From Paraburkholderia largidicola (lineage in GTDB: Bacteria > Pseudomonadota > Gammaproteobacteria > Burkholderiales > Burkholderiaceae), in NCBI RefSeq assembly GCF_013426895.1, contig NZ_AP023176.1:124001-188000 (forward strand): 64,000 bases of DNA. Direction: 5' to 3'. Below are positions 9,409-19,476 of this stretch, one piece after another; position 1 is the first letter of the stretch, and each line of letters opens with the position of its first letter. The position numbers were made by a program, and so were the translations under genes. The notes under the pieces were generated by a model. The model saw only the letters and a list, made by a program, of their open reading frames with translations, was not told the origin of the DNA and did not search any database.

Positions 9409-9902
9409 TGCAGTGAACCTTGACGGTTGTCGTCTCGCGGGTTCTGCGTGGCGGTGTTGCCCTTTGTTGGGCAGCAATTGAAATTGTCGAGATATAAGCG
9501 CTGCGGGAGTTGCGATTCACGCACTCGAGTCATACCTGTATTCTGGAATTTCCGACTGCCGCCTTAGGCGCATCCGTGTGACAAACGGGCTCCGCCTGAG
9601 GGCATCGCAAGGACCATGCTAGCACTTCTGGACCGTGGTCAGCAGCCGTTGGACAGCACGGTCACGAAGCGCTTCTTTCCCATGTTCCCGCTGTTGAATC
9701 TGCGTTATCGCCCGCGATTGCTCAGACGGCTCGATGCTTGCCGGCGGGTGAAAAACTGATGAACAAGCGTGCGCTTATACACACGCCGATCCAAGCACGA
9801 TATGCGGCATTGTTGACCCTACGTGGCATCGAGAGTCCGGATTGCTTACCATAGGAGAAGCTATCCAGCCGTCCCTGTCAGCGCACATTCCGGTCTTCGA
9901 TA
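9409..9902. other. Divergent intergenic region between giant sensor and response regulator
   Basis: About 490 bp that should contain the divergent promoters. A 48-codon open frame at about 9616-9762 has no recognisable domain or ribosome binding site and I do not call it. The segment 9845-9862 resembles one upstream of the next response regulator and is listed separately. Confidence 0.5.
9845..9862 (+). promoter_or_regulatory. Short motif shared upstream of both response regulators
   Basis: CTTACCATAGGAGAAGCT here and CTTGCCATAGGTTCAGCT at 10684-10701 agree at 14 of 18 positions, 40 to 60 bp before each regulator start. It may be part of a promoter or an operator; a chance match cannot be excluded. 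Confidence 0.3.
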
Positions 9903-10562
9903 ATGAAACACGATGCCATTCGAGTCGGGCAAGAAGCGGCACCTGGCTCGCTCGTTTATGTGGTCGATGACGATCCGTCAATTCGGGGGTCGCTCACTAC
10001 GCTGCTTGCTTCGGTGGGACTCCAGGTCCGGGCGTTTGAAACTGCAGACGAATTTCTGGCTGCGAAAAAGCCCGAGGTGCCGAGTTGTCTCATCCTGGAT
10101 ATTCGCCTGCGGGGAGGCAGCGGCCTGGCTCTGCAGGAAGAGTCAGTCAGGAAAAAGATACGCTTCCCGATCGTCTTTTTGACAGGCTACGGCGATATAG
10201 AAATGGCGACGAAGGCAATGAAAGCGGGTGCCTTCGATTTTATGACCAAGCCGTTCAAAGATCAGGCTCTTATCGACACTGTCACGGCCGCCCTGCGGCG
10301 AGACGGTGAAGCGCTTCAGAAGGAACGGGTCGCCGCCGACATCCGCGATGCTTATGAGTCGCTCACCGCGCGCGAGCGGGAAGTCATCGTGCTGGTGACT
10401 GAAGGGCTTCTGAACAAACAGATTGCCGATCAGCTTGGGCTGAGCGAGGTGACAGTCAAGATCCATCGCGGACGGGCCATGCACAAGCTGCAGGTTCGCT
10501 CCGTAGCCGATCTGGTCAAGATGCTTCAACGGGTATTACCGTCGCAGCAAGAATCGGAATAG
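9903..10562 (+). CDS. Two-component response regulator, FixJ/NarL type with LuxR HTH
   Basis: 219 residues: a receiver domain with the acidic pair VVDDD near residue 21, phosphoacceptor Asp in LILDIRLRGGSG near 65 and the conserved Lys in TKPFKDQ near 115, then a LuxR-type helix-turn-helix (LTAREREVIVLVTEGLLNKQ, then TVKIHRGRAMHKL). It is the DNA-binding output of a phosphorelay. Its position next to two histidine kinases of the same family makes either the divergent copy 1 or copy 2 the likely donor (inferred). It is followed by a stand-alone receiver protein. Confidence 0.93.
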   Translation: MKHDAIRVGQEAAPGSLVYVVDDDPSIRGSLTTLLASVGLQVRAFETADEFLAAKKPEVPSCLILDIRLRGGSGLALQEESVRKKIRFPIVFLTGYGDIEMATKAMKAGAFDFMTKPFKDQALIDTVTAALRRDGEALQKERVAADIRDAYESLTAREREVIVLVTEGLLNKQIADQLGLSEVTVKIHRGRAMHKLQVRSVADLVKMLQRVLPSQQESE

Positions 10563-10683
10563 GTATTCGTCTGCGCATTGACGTTGTGCGCAACTGTCGG
10601 CTGCCAGAAACTCCCCGTAGGATAGTGTCACTGTATCTGCATCATTCGAAGGTCTTATTGCCGTGTCGTCTGCTGGACTGTAA

Positions 10684-10701
10684 CTTGCCATAGGTTCAGC
10701 T
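10684..10701 (+). promoter_or_regulatory. Short motif shared upstream of both response regulators, copy 2
   Basis: See the copy at 9845-9862. This copy lies about 50 bp before the stand-alone receiver gene. Confidence 0.3.
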
Positions 10702-10734
10702 CCCAGAATCCATCCAACGGTGTCCGGACCAGAG

Positions 10735-11118
10735 ATGAAAGCAAAACGCTCTTCCGCAGTCATCGGCGTGGTCGACGACGACGAATCCGTAAGGATGGGT
10801 CTGTCAAGCATGCTTCGCGCTGAAGGGTGGAGTTCGGCTGCCTACGCCTCGGCCGATCAGCTTCTGGGCGATACCCGTCGGTCAAAGCTTCAGTTGGTGA
10901 TTACGGATATCCAGATGCCTGGCATCGACGGCTTTGCTTTGCTCAATGCCATCAAGCTCTGGGAGCGTTCCATACCGGTGATCTGCATTACGGCTTATGC
11001 GACGGAAGCCGTGCTTGCGCGTGCGAGCGCCGATGGCGCCGCCGGGTTCTTTCCGAAGCCGGTGGACGACGAACGGCTGCTTGCACTGGTCGCCGAGCTA
11101 TTGAGCAAGGGCGAATGA
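10735..11118 (+). CDS. Stand-alone response regulator receiver protein
   Basis: 127 residues with only a receiver domain: VVDDDES near residue 12, phosphoacceptor Asp in VITDIQMPG near 55 and Lys in FPKPVDDER near 105. There is no output domain, so it probably acts as a phosphate sink, a phosphotransfer step or through protein contacts. The ATG at 10735 is preferred; an in-frame GTG at 10720 is possible. Neither has a strong ribosome binding site. It sits 170 bp after the FixJ-type regulator, and the group of two regulators between two giant kinases suggests one signalling network. Confidence 0.88.
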   Translation: MKAKRSSAVIGVVDDDESVRMGLSSMLRAEGWSSAAYASADQLLGDTRRSKLQLVITDIQMPGIDGFALLNAIKLWERSIPVICITAYATEAVLARASADGAAGFFPKPVDDERLLALVAELLSKGE

Positions 11119-11140
11119 TAGTGTCTCGTTCGGGTCCTGT

Positions 11141-12334
11141 TTAGAAATGAACATTGAGTCCGATGCGCACGGCACTCTGCCTTGAGTTGGACGACCGGCC
11201 AATAAAGTTATTGGCCGCGACCGCGCTTTGTCCGGTCGAGTCGACTCCAGACGCTCTCTGTGTCATCGCTTCGGCGTAGACGAAGCTCGTCTTCTGAAGA
11301 AAATACTGGATGCCGATCGTCGCCTGAATGTAGCGCGCAGAACCGAGTCCACCCGGATTATCAGCGGTGGAAACGCTATTTCGGGTGGTGATGTTATAGG
11401 CAGATCCAACGATCAACGACGGTGAAATCGAGTACCTGACATTGAACTCGATGTTCTGGAATGTCGCGTCCCCGGTATATTGGTGCGGATTGGGTCCGGC
11501 ATTGAGATCGCCGAGGCCGCGAAACTGCGTATTCGTGTAGAGCACGCCCAATATGGCCGAGCCGATATTGCAGGAAGCTCCGCCCGAAAAAACCTGATAG
11601 GTATGGGCGGACACGAATCCGCTATCGACGGGCGACAAAAAGTAGACACCTGCCGGTGTAACTGGTGTGTTGACGTTTGCAGTTCCGGCCGCCAGTCCCT
11701 GATTGGGCAATTGGGCGTTGTTGTAGCTTGCACCTACGACAACTGCCCCGACTTCATACGTGGCTGCAATGGACGCAACCTGCCCCTGTGTGATGTGCCC
11801 TGCAACGCCTCCTGGCGCATACAGTAACTGAACGCTGACGCCCCGGACTTTCGGCGCGATGTACTTCAACGCGCCAGGCACCCGGAATGTGTCGTAAAAG
11901 TTGTCGACGTCGCCTGGGTGAGAGCCAAGAATGCCGGCCCATTGCGACGCCGCCGCGAAGTCCGGTGCGATCAGTGCGACGTCTGTATTCAATTGCCGCC
12001 CGGCAAGCAACGAGCCGAAGTTGCCGGCAAGCCCAACGTAAGCCTGACCGCCAAACAGACGAGCGCCTTGGCCCATCACGCCATTCGACGCATTGAATCC
12101 GTTCTCCAGTCTGAATACCGCGCTGAGTCCGTTGCCCAGGTTTTCGGTTCCGAACAGCCCAACCCGGTTCCCTTGTATGCCGTTATCGCTGAGGCTGATG
12201 GAGCGGCCTCCGTTATTGTTCGTGTTGAGCAGCAAGCTTGTATCGATCGACCCGTACAGCGTGACGGCGCTTTGAGCGAGCGCGCCGCTCGCTATCGCCA
12301 TCATCGAAGCGCCGGTGAGCCATGATTTCTTCAC
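11141..12334 (-). CDS. Outer-membrane porin, Burkholderia OmpC-like (Porin_4) family
   Basis: 397 residues with a signal peptide (KKSWLTGASMMAIASGALAQ) followed by QSAVTLYGSID, the typical N-terminus of trimeric porins in Burkholderiaceae, and a C-terminal NVHF with terminal Phe used in barrel assembly. The GTG start at 12334 follows GGGGAG; the longer open frame upstream is not family-like. It is convergent with the response regulator and divergent from the MFS gene. Substrate unknown; a passive channel serving the MFS permease is a reasonable inference. Confidence 0.92.
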   Translation of the reverse strand: MKKSWLTGASMMAIASGALAQSAVTLYGSIDTSLLLNTNNNGGRSISLSDNGIQGNRVGLFGTENLGNGLSAVFRLENGFNASNGVMGQGARLFGGQAYVGLAGNFGSLLAGRQLNTDVALIAPDFAAASQWAGILGSHPGDVDNFYDTFRVPGALKYIAPKVRGVSVQLLYAPGGVAGHITQGQVASIAATYEVGAVVVGASYNNAQLPNQGLAAGTANVNTPVTPAGVYFLSPVDSGFVSAHTYQVFSGGASCNIGSAILGVLYTNTQFRGLGDLNAGPNPHQYTGDATFQNIEFNVRYSISPSLIVGSAYNITTRNSVSTADNPGGLGSARYIQATIGIQYFLQKTSFVYAEAMTQRASGVDSTGQSAVAANNFIGRSSNSRQSAVRIGLNVHF

Positions 12335-12492
12335 AGTGCTCCCCGTGGCCGAAAAAATGCAGACGTCATGAGCCTTCCGATGTGTTCTGTCTGGAACGGC
12401 GCTAGAGTTGTGCATCTGCAATACTATCCCGGCGTGTTGCAACCGCATTACACAATGCCAGTTTTCAGGTCATGCCGCGGAGGAGGTGGCTT

Positions 12493-13830
12493 GTGTTGCA
12501 TGTCGAGGGGCGGCCCGTGCCTTCCGGAGAACCCACGTCGACCCGTTCGAGTGAGCCGGATAAGGTCTTTAGAAAAATAGTCTGGCGAACCATGCCGGTG
12601 CTGTTTCTGATCTTCGTGCTGTCCTACATGGATCGCGTCAACATTGGGTACGCGAAGCTCCAGTTTGCGCACGAACTGGGACTAACCGACGCGATGTACG
12701 GGATGGGCGCGGGGATATTCTTTATTGGGTATCTCGTGTCGGGCATTCCCAGCAATCTGGCGCTTGCCCGCATCGGGGCTCGGGCGACGATTTCGCGCAT
12801 CATGATTACGTGGGGAGTCGTCTCGTCGCTGATGATGTGCATTTCCTCGCCGGCGCAGTTTTATCTGCTCAGATTTCTGCTGGGTGTCGCTGAAGGCGGA
12901 CTTGCGCCAGGCGTCTACCTGTATTTGACATACTGGTTTCCCGAGGCGCTTCGCGCAAGAATGATCGCTGTATTCCTTGCCGCCGTTCCCGTCGCTGGCG
13001 TCTTATGCGCGCCGTTATCGGGCTATCTGCTCGAGACCATGCACAATGTAAATGGCCTTGCAGGTTGGCAATGGATGTTCCTGATAGAAGGTATTCCTTC
13101 GATCATTGTCGGCATACTGGTCTACTTTCTGATCGAGAACACGCCGCAATCCGCGCGATGGCTCACCGCAGCCGAGAAGAAGTGGGTAGCGATGTCTCTG
13201 GCATCGGATACTGCCGGGCAAACAGTAGGTGAGCGTAGGTCCGACATACGGCAAGCGTTGACATCGAAGACGTTTCTGATCCTCGCTTTCATTGAAATCA
13301 TCGGAGGTATTGCTGTCGCCGGCTTCGCGTATTGGCTTCCCCAGATCGTTCACGACCTTGGCGTCCGCACGTTTAGCCGGAATGGTTTGGTCACCGCGAT
13401 TCCCTATCTGTGCGCGAGTGTCGGAATGATCATATGGGGATATTCATCCGACTGGTTTCGGGAACGCCGTTGGCACTACGCGATTGCTGCCTGCGTGAGT
13501 GGCTTCGCGTTACTCGTGGCTTCCCGTGACGGGATCAGTTTTTACGTCGCAATAGGCGGGTTGTCGCTGGCTTACACGGGAATCATGTCGTGTGTCAGCG
13601 TGTTTTGGGCTTACACGACGACTTACCTTAAGAGCCGGGCGGCGGTAGTCGGGATTGGCGCGCTCAATGCTGTCGCGTCTCTCGCCACCTATGCGAGCCA
13701 GTGTGCCTTCGGTGCGGCGAGCATGGCCACAAACAATTCACGGTCCGGTTTGTGTGGGATTTCGATTGCGCTGTTTATCGCCGCCTGCCTCGTGCTTTTT
13801 GTGCCGAAGAATTTGCGGGATGCTACGTAA
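12493..13830 (+). CDS. MFS transporter, anion:cation symporter (ACS) type
   Basis: About 445 residues with twelve predicted membrane spans; the first follows PVLFLIFVLSYMDRVNIGYA, a hallmark of the ACS/phthalate permease family that imports organic acids. The GTG at 12493 is chosen because AGGAGG lies 6 nt upstream; an upstream ATG at 12472 would place this sequence inside the coding region. It is divergent from the porin at 12334, suggesting the two form an uptake pair across both membranes (inferred). The substrate cannot be told. Confidence 0.88.
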   Translation: MLHVEGRPVPSGEPTSTRSSEPDKVFRKIVWRTMPVLFLIFVLSYMDRVNIGYAKLQFAHELGLTDAMYGMGAGIFFIGYLVSGIPSNLALARIGARATISRIMITWGVVSSLMMCISSPAQFYLLRFLLGVAEGGLAPGVYLYLTYWFPEALRARMIAVFLAAVPVAGVLCAPLSGYLLETMHNVNGLAGWQWMFLIEGIPSIIVGILVYFLIENTPQSARWLTAAEKKWVAMSLASDTAGQTVGERRSDIRQALTSKTFLILAFIEIIGGIAVAGFAYWLPQIVHDLGVRTFSRNGLVTAIPYLCASVGMIIWGYSSDWFRERRWHYAIAACVSGFALLVASRDGISFYVAIGGLSLAYTGIMSCVSVFWAYTTTYLKSRAAVVGIGALNAVASLATYASQCAFGAASMATNNSRSGLCGISIALFIAACLVLFVPKNLRDAT

Positions 13831-13898
13831 TCCCAGAACCCGTTCCTCTCACCTTGACAGGAACGCTTTCTCTTCCTGACTGACGACGGGTGTTCTCC

Positions 13899-16800
13899 AT
13901 GGCAGAGGATTCTGGGTACACGCTTGAGCCGCTTCGCGAAGAGGCAGGTCTCACGCTCTACCGTGGCAGGGAATCCCGCACTTCGACGCCGGTCCTGGCG
14001 CTCGCTGCCGCCGTCGCTCAGCCACCGTCACACATCCTGCGGCGACTCGAACACGAATGGTCGCTCGCGCCCGAACTCGATCGGGCATGGGCTGCGCAAC
14101 CGCTCGCGCTGACCAGTCATCGAGGGCGCGCGGCACTCATTCTCGATAATCCCGGCGGCGAGCCTCTGGATCGGATCATTGCGCAGCAAGCGAGCGATGC
14201 GCCCGATCTGACGGGCCGCCTGCGCATCGCCATCGGGTTGGCGACGGCATTGGGCCAGGTTCACCGGCACGGACTCATACACCGCGACGTCAAGCCAGCC
14301 AATGCGCTCGTCGATAGTTCCGGACGCGTGTGGCTGATGGGGTTTGGGATCGCATCACGGTTGCCGCGAGAGCGTCTGCCGCCTGTGCCACCTGAGATCG
14401 TTGCTGGCACGCTTGCTTACATGTCGCCAGAACAGACGGGGCGGATGAATCGCTCCATTGATTCTCGCAGCGATCTGTACTCTCTCGGCGTCACGCTGTA
14501 CGAGCTATTCACCGGCGTTCTGCCATTCACTGCTTCCGATCCGATGGAGTGGGTGCATTGTCACATCGCAAGGCACCCGCGCATGCCCGAAGGACGGGGA
14601 TCAGTCATTCCTTCGGCAGTCTCGGCCATCATCATGCGACTGCTGGCCAAGACGGCCGAAGAGCGCTATCAGACAGCCGTAGGCGTCGAGCGTGACTTCA
14701 GACGATGTCTTGAGGAGTGGGAGGCGCATGGACGCATCGATGCATTCCCGCCTGGGGAACGTGACATGCCGGACCGGCTTCTGATCCCCGAGAAATTGTA
14801 CGGGCGGGAATCAGAAATCGATGCACTGCTCGCATCCTTCGAACGGATCTCTGCTGGAGGCAGGCCGGAACTCGTCCTGGTGTCCGGCTATTCGGGAGTC
14901 GGCAAGTCTTCCGTCATCAATGAGCTTCACAAGCCGCTCGTGCTGCCTCGCGGCTTTTTCGCATCGGGAAAGTTCGATCAATACAAGCGCGACATCCCCT
15001 ATGCGACGCTAGCAGAGGCGTTTCAGGGCCTGATCCGTCCACTCTTGTCGAAAGAAGAGGACGAACTCAACCGGTGGAGTACGGCATTTCGCGAAGCGCT
15101 CGGACCCAATGGACAGCTGATGGTGGATCTTGTCCCCGAGCTGAAACTCATCATTGGAGAGCAACAGCCTGTTCCAGCGCTTGCATCGAGGGACGCACAA
15201 AGCCGTCTTCAACTGGTGTTTCGGCGATTCGTCAGCGTCTTCACACGGGACCATCCGGTGGCGCTTTTTCTCGACGATCTGCAGTGGCTCGACGCGGCAA
15301 CCCTGGACGTAATCGAAGATCTTCTCATACAACCCGATGTGGAGCATCTGCTTGTTATCGGCGCTTACCGCGATAACGAGGTGCCTCCGGAACATCCCTT
15401 AAAGCGCAAGCTGGAGGCGATCCGCCGGTCTGGTGTGATCGTGCGCGACATCGTGCTCGTGCCGTTGGCGCATGACGATCTGGAAGCGTTACTGGCGGAT
15501 TCGCTGCATGGCGAGCGGGCGCATGTCGGCCCGTTAGCGGAACTCGTGGAGGCAAAGACGCGCGGCAACCCGTTCTTCGTCATCCAGTTCATTTATGCGA
15601 TGTTCGAGGAACAACTGCTCGTCTTCGATCACAGCCGAGGGCGATGGGATTGGGATCTGAATCGCATCCACGCCAAGGGTTATACCGACAACGTCGTGGA
15701 CCTGATGGTGGCGAAGCTGAACCGTTTGCCGACTGAAACGAAAAAGGCGCTTCAGCAGCTTGCCTGCCTTGGAATTAGCGCTGACTTCGAGACGCTTCAG
15801 GCGGTCTACAACGATTCCATTGATGAACTGCACGGCCAGCTTTGGCAGGCAGTTCGGATGGGACTCATTTTTCAGATTGAAGACGCTTACCGCTTTGTTC
15901 ACGACCGTGTGCAGGAAGCGGCTTACTCGCTGATTCCTCACGTGCTGCGGGCGGAGGCGCATTTGCGCATCGGCATGTTGATGGCGTCGCGCGCATCGCC
16001 AGAAGCACTGGATGAGCATATCTTCGAGATCGTCAACCAGCTCAATCGTGGCGCGCATCTGGTGGCGTCGATTGAAGAGCGCGAGCGCATTGCTCAATTG
16101 AATCTTGTTGCGGGGCGCCGTGCGAAGGCGTCGACAGCGTATGCATCGGCGATCGGATATCTCAACGCCGGGCGCGAACTGTTGACGGATGACACGTGGA
16201 AGCGCAACGATGAATTGGTCTTTTCAATTGAAAGTCTTCTTGCGGAATGCGACGTCCAGACGGCGAATCTGGCTACCGCGGAAACGCGGCTTTCGAGGCT
16301 TGCACAACGGGCCAGGCGTGCCCACAACACGGCGCTGGTCACGCGTCTGCGCCTGACGCTCTACAACTTGCTGGATCGCAGCGACAGCGGCATCGACGTA
16401 TTCATTGAATATCAACGACATCGTGGCGAGCACTGGTCACCCCATCCATCCGGCGCCGACGTGTCCAAAGAGTTCAATCAGATCTGGAGGCGGGTGAGTG
16501 AGAGGAAAATTGACGAGCTTGTCGACTTGCCTTTGGTCAACAATGGCGAATTGCTCGATGTTCTGGATGTCTTCACCGAAGCTGTCATGACTGCGCAGTT
16601 CACCGATGAGAACCTACACGCTCTCATCCTTTGCCGGATGGTTGAACTCAGTCTCGACTATGGCAACAGTGACGCATCGTCATTTGCATACGTCACGTTG
16701 GGGCATCTTGCCGGCCCTCAGTTCGGCAACTACGAAGCGGGATACCAACTCGGAAAACTCGCTTACGAACTGGTCGAAAAGCATGAATTGCATCGGTTTC

Positions 16801-19391
16801 GCGCGCGGGTCTACATGCGATTCGGAAGTCTCATCATGCCTTGGCGATGCCATGTCAAGGCGGGACGGGAGTTGGTGCGTCGCGCGTTCGACGCTGCGAT
16901 CCAATCGGGCGACCTGACGTTTGCGGCCTATAGCTGCAACAACCTGTACACCAACATGCTTGCGGCAGGAGACGCGCTGTCCGAGATTCAGCGGGAAGCG
17001 GAAACGGGTCTTGCATTCGCGGAAAAGCTGAAATTTGGTCGTGTCATCAGCATGATCACGACGCAGATCATGTTTATCCGGACGCTTCGCGGCCTCACCA
17101 GCAGGTTCGGCACCTTCAACGACGGTCGCTTCGATGAACTTCGATTCGAGCATCATCTGTCTGGCAACGCGACGTTAGCGAGACCCGAGTGCTGGTATTG
17201 GATTCGCAAGTTACAAGCGCGCTTCTTTGCTGGCGACTATGCGGGTGCGATCCATGCGTCGGAAAACGCGGCGCGGCTCTTCGAGAAGTCGCACTCGTAC
17301 TTTGAAGTGGCGGAGTATCACTTTTACAGCGCGTTAGCGCGAGCCTGTGCCATCGATGACGCGACCGAAGACCAGCGACGAGAGCATGCTCAGGCACTAG
17401 TCCGACATCACCGTCAACTTGCGATCTGGGCGACGAACTGTCCCGAGAATTTCGAAAGCTGTGCCGTATTGGTGGAAGCGGAAATTGCCCGCATCGAGGG
17501 GCGTTTGCTCGACGCCGAACACGCTTATGAGAAAGCCATTCGTTCGGCAAGTGCGAACGGGTTCGTGCAGAACGAGGCAACAGCGAACGAAGTGGCCGGG
17601 CGCTTCTATGCGGCACGGGGATTTGACAAGATTGCACGCACATATTTGCGCGACGCTCGCCGATGCTATCTCGGCTGGGGAGCGAACGGCAAGGTCAGGC
17701 AACTCGACACACTGTACCCCGATATCGATGACGATCTGACGGCGCCGGGCTTCAATGGCATGATCATGGCACCGTCCTCGCTTCTCGATCTGGCCACGGT
17801 CATCAAGGTTTCGCAAACACTGTCGAGCGAGATGGTTCTACCGAGCCTGATCGAGAAACTGGTTCGGCTCGCTGTCGAAAATGCGGGAGCGGAGCGCGGT
17901 TTGCTGATTCTGCTTCGCGGTGCCGCGCAGGGCGGCGAACTGCGGATCGAGGCCGAGGCGACGAGTCAGGCCGGGGGAATTGATGTGATCGTGCGGCAGA
18001 CCATCGTCACGTCGTCGGACCTGCCGCAATCAGCGCTGGATTATGTCATCCGCACTCAGCAGCGTGTCTTGCTCGATGATGCTTCTAGCGACATTTACTA
18101 TTCAGAAAACGACTACGTGCGCCAGAAACATTCACGATCCATATTGTGTTTGCCGATCGTGAAGCAGGCGAAACTCATCGGCGTTCTTTATCTGGAAAAC
18201 GGCCTGGCGGCGGGCGTTTTCACTTCTGATCGTGTCGAACTATTGCAACTGCTTGCTTCGCAAGCAGCGATTTCATTGGAAAACGCGACACTTTATTCCG
18301 ACTTGCAACGCAGTGAAGCATTTCTGGCGCAAGGACAGAAGATCAGTCACACAGGAAGCTTTGGCTGGAATGCGACGGGTGGCGAGCATTACTGGTCCGA
18401 AGAGGGCTACAACATCATCGAGTACGATCGACGCATCCAACCTTCCGTCGAACTCGTACTGCAGCGCGTTCATCCTGAAGATCGGGATGCTGTCCGTCTG
18501 GCTCTGGAAGCCTCCAGGAAGGAAAAGAAGGACTTCGACAGCGAACATCGCTTTCTCATGCCCGATGGACGGATCAAATATATCCATGCGTCGGGTCAAG
18601 CAGTCAGTATAGGCAACCTCGAGTTTATCGGCGCCGTTCGTGACGTGACCGAACGCAAGCGGGCAGAAGAAAGCCTGCGCCAGGCGATGGTCGATCTCGC
18701 GCGCATCAATCGTGCGACAACCATGGGAGAAATGGCCGCTTCGCTGGCCCATGAAGTCAGTCAACCAATTTCGGGCGCGGTTGCCTACGCGAGTGCCTGT
18801 TTGCGTTGGCTTTCCCGGGACAGGCCGCATACGAAAGAGGCGCGCACGGCTGCGACCAATATGGTGGAAGACGCACGCAGGGCGGCTGATATCGTCGTCA
18901 GAATCCGCAAACAGTTCGAAAAGGGGGCTTTGAATCGCGAAGTCTTCGAGATCGGCGAGATCATCCGGGACACCGTTGGCCTGTTGCGCGGAGAGATCCA
19001 GCGCTACAACATAACGGTGGGAGTCGACCTGGAGTCCGCTCTCCCTCGCGTGGTCGGGGATCGTGTGCAGTTGCAGCAGGTCGCGATGAATCTGATCCTC
19101 AACGGCATAGAAGCGATGAAGGATATCGATGGCCTAAGAGAGATTGCTGTGACAGCCGAGCGGACCGGCGAGGAAGTACTCATATCGATCAGGGACACCG
19201 GAATCGGAGTACAGCCTCAACTGGCAGAACAGATTTTCGACCCATTCTTCACGACGAAGCCGCATGGTACCGGTATGGGTCTTCGGATCAGCCGGTCGAT
19301 CGTGGAGTCGCATGGCGGGCGTTTGTGGATTTCCAGCGACGTCGGATCGGGGGCGACGTTTCAGTTCACCTTGCCTGTCCGCGAAGACTGA
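13899..19391 (+). CDS. Giant hybrid sensor: Ser/Thr-kinase-like, AAA ATPase, GAF, PAS, histidine kinase (copy 2)
   Basis: About 1830 residues with the same domain order as the minus-strand copy at 3901-9408. The kinase-like domain has HRDVKPAN but MGFG in place of DFG and no recognisable glycine-rich loop. Walker A is GYSGVGKSS near residue 330, Walker B ALFLDDLQWLD. GAF follows about residue 1300, then a PAS segment (FGWNATGGEHYWSEEGYNII, RFLMPDGRIKYIHASGQA), then H-box SLAHEVSQP and an HATPase domain ending near TGMGLRISRS. ATG 13899 is used; GTG 13890 is in frame. Sequence divergence between copies shows an old duplication or separate acquisition, not a recent one. Confidence 0.88.
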   Translation: MAEDSGYTLEPLREEAGLTLYRGRESRTSTPVLALAAAVAQPPSHILRRLEHEWSLAPELDRAWAAQPLALTSHRGRAALILDNPGGEPLDRIIAQQASDAPDLTGRLRIAIGLATALGQVHRHGLIHRDVKPANALVDSSGRVWLMGFGIASRLPRERLPPVPPEIVAGTLAYMSPEQTGRMNRSIDSRSDLYSLGVTLYELFTGVLPFTASDPMEWVHCHIARHPRMPEGRGSVIPSAVSAIIMRLLAKTAEERYQTAVGVERDFRRCLEEWEAHGRIDAFPPGERDMPDRLLIPEKLYGRESEIDALLASFERISAGGRPELVLVSGYSGVGKSSVINELHKPLVLPRGFFASGKFDQYKRDIPYATLAEAFQGLIRPLLSKEEDELNRWSTAFREALGPNGQLMVDLVPELKLIIGEQQPVPALASRDAQSRLQLVFRRFVSVFTRDHPVALFLDDLQWLDAATLDVIEDLLIQPDVEHLLVIGAYRDNEVPPEHPLKRKLEAIRRSGVIVRDIVLVPLAHDDLEALLADSLHGERAHVGPLAELVEAKTRGNPFFVIQFIYAMFEEQLLVFDHSRGRWDWDLNRIHAKGYTDNVVDLMVAKLNRLPTETKKALQQLACLGISADFETLQAVYNDSIDELHGQLWQAVRMGLIFQIEDAYRFVHDRVQEAAYSLIPHVLRAEAHLRIGMLMASRASPEALDEHIFEIVNQLNRGAHLVASIEERERIAQLNLVAGRRAKASTAYASAIGYLNAGRELLTDDTWKRNDELVFSIESLLAECDVQTANLATAETRLSRLAQRARRAHNTALVTRLRLTLYNLLDRSDSGIDVFIEYQRHRGEHWSPHPSGADVSKEFNQIWRRVSERKIDELVDLPLVNNGELLDVLDVFTEAVMTAQFTDENLHALILCRMVELSLDYGNSDASSFAYVTLGHLAGPQFGNYEAGYQLGKLAYELVEKHELHRFRARVYMRFGSLIMPWRCHVKAGRELVRRAFDAAIQSGDLTFAAYSCNNLYTNMLAAGDALSEIQREAETGLAFAEKLKFGRVISMITTQIMFIRTLRGLTSRFGTFNDGRFDELRFEHHLSGNATLARPECWYWIRKLQARFFAGDYAGAIHASENAARLFEKSHSYFEVAEYHFYSALARACAIDDATEDQRREHAQALVRHHRQLAIWATNCPENFESCAVLVEAEIARIEGRLLDAEHAYEKAIRSASANGFVQNEATANEVAGRFYAARGFDKIARTYLRDARRCYLGWGANGKVRQLDTLYPDIDDDLTAPGFNGMIMAPSSLLDLATVIKVSQTLSSEMVLPSLIEKLVRLAVENAGAERGLLILLRGAAQGGELRIEAEATSQAGGIDVIVRQTIVTSSDLPQSALDYVIRTQQRVLLDDASSDIYYSENDYVRQKHSRSILCLPIVKQAKLIGVLYLENGLAAGVFTSDRVELLQLLASQAAISLENATLYSDLQRSEAFLAQGQKISHTGSFGWNATGGEHYWSEEGYNIIEYDRRIQPSVELVLQRVHPEDRDAVRLALEASRKEKKDFDSEHRFLMPDGRIKYIHASGQAVSIGNLEFIGAVRDVTERKRAEESLRQAMVDLARINRATTMGEMAASLAHEVSQPISGAVAYASACLRWLSRDRPHTKEARTAATNMVEDARRAADIVVRIRKQFEKGALNREVFEIGEIIRDTVGLLRGEIQRYNITVGVDLESALPRVVGDRVQLQQVAMNLILNGIEAMKDIDGLREIAVTAERTGEEVLISIRDTGIGVQPQLAEQIFDPFFTTKPHGTGMGLRISRSIVESHGGRLWISSDVGSGATFQFTLPVRED

Positions 19392-19476
19392 GATATCGAC
19401 ACCAGACGAACAACAGCACCGTTGATTTTGCAGCAGCACTATCGCCTTCTTCTACAGCAATCGAGGAAAGCTGCAT

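Noticed and set aside
9616..9762. 48-codon plus-strand frame between sensor copy 1 and the FixJ-type regulator
   Set aside because: No ribosome binding site and no similarity that I can recognise.
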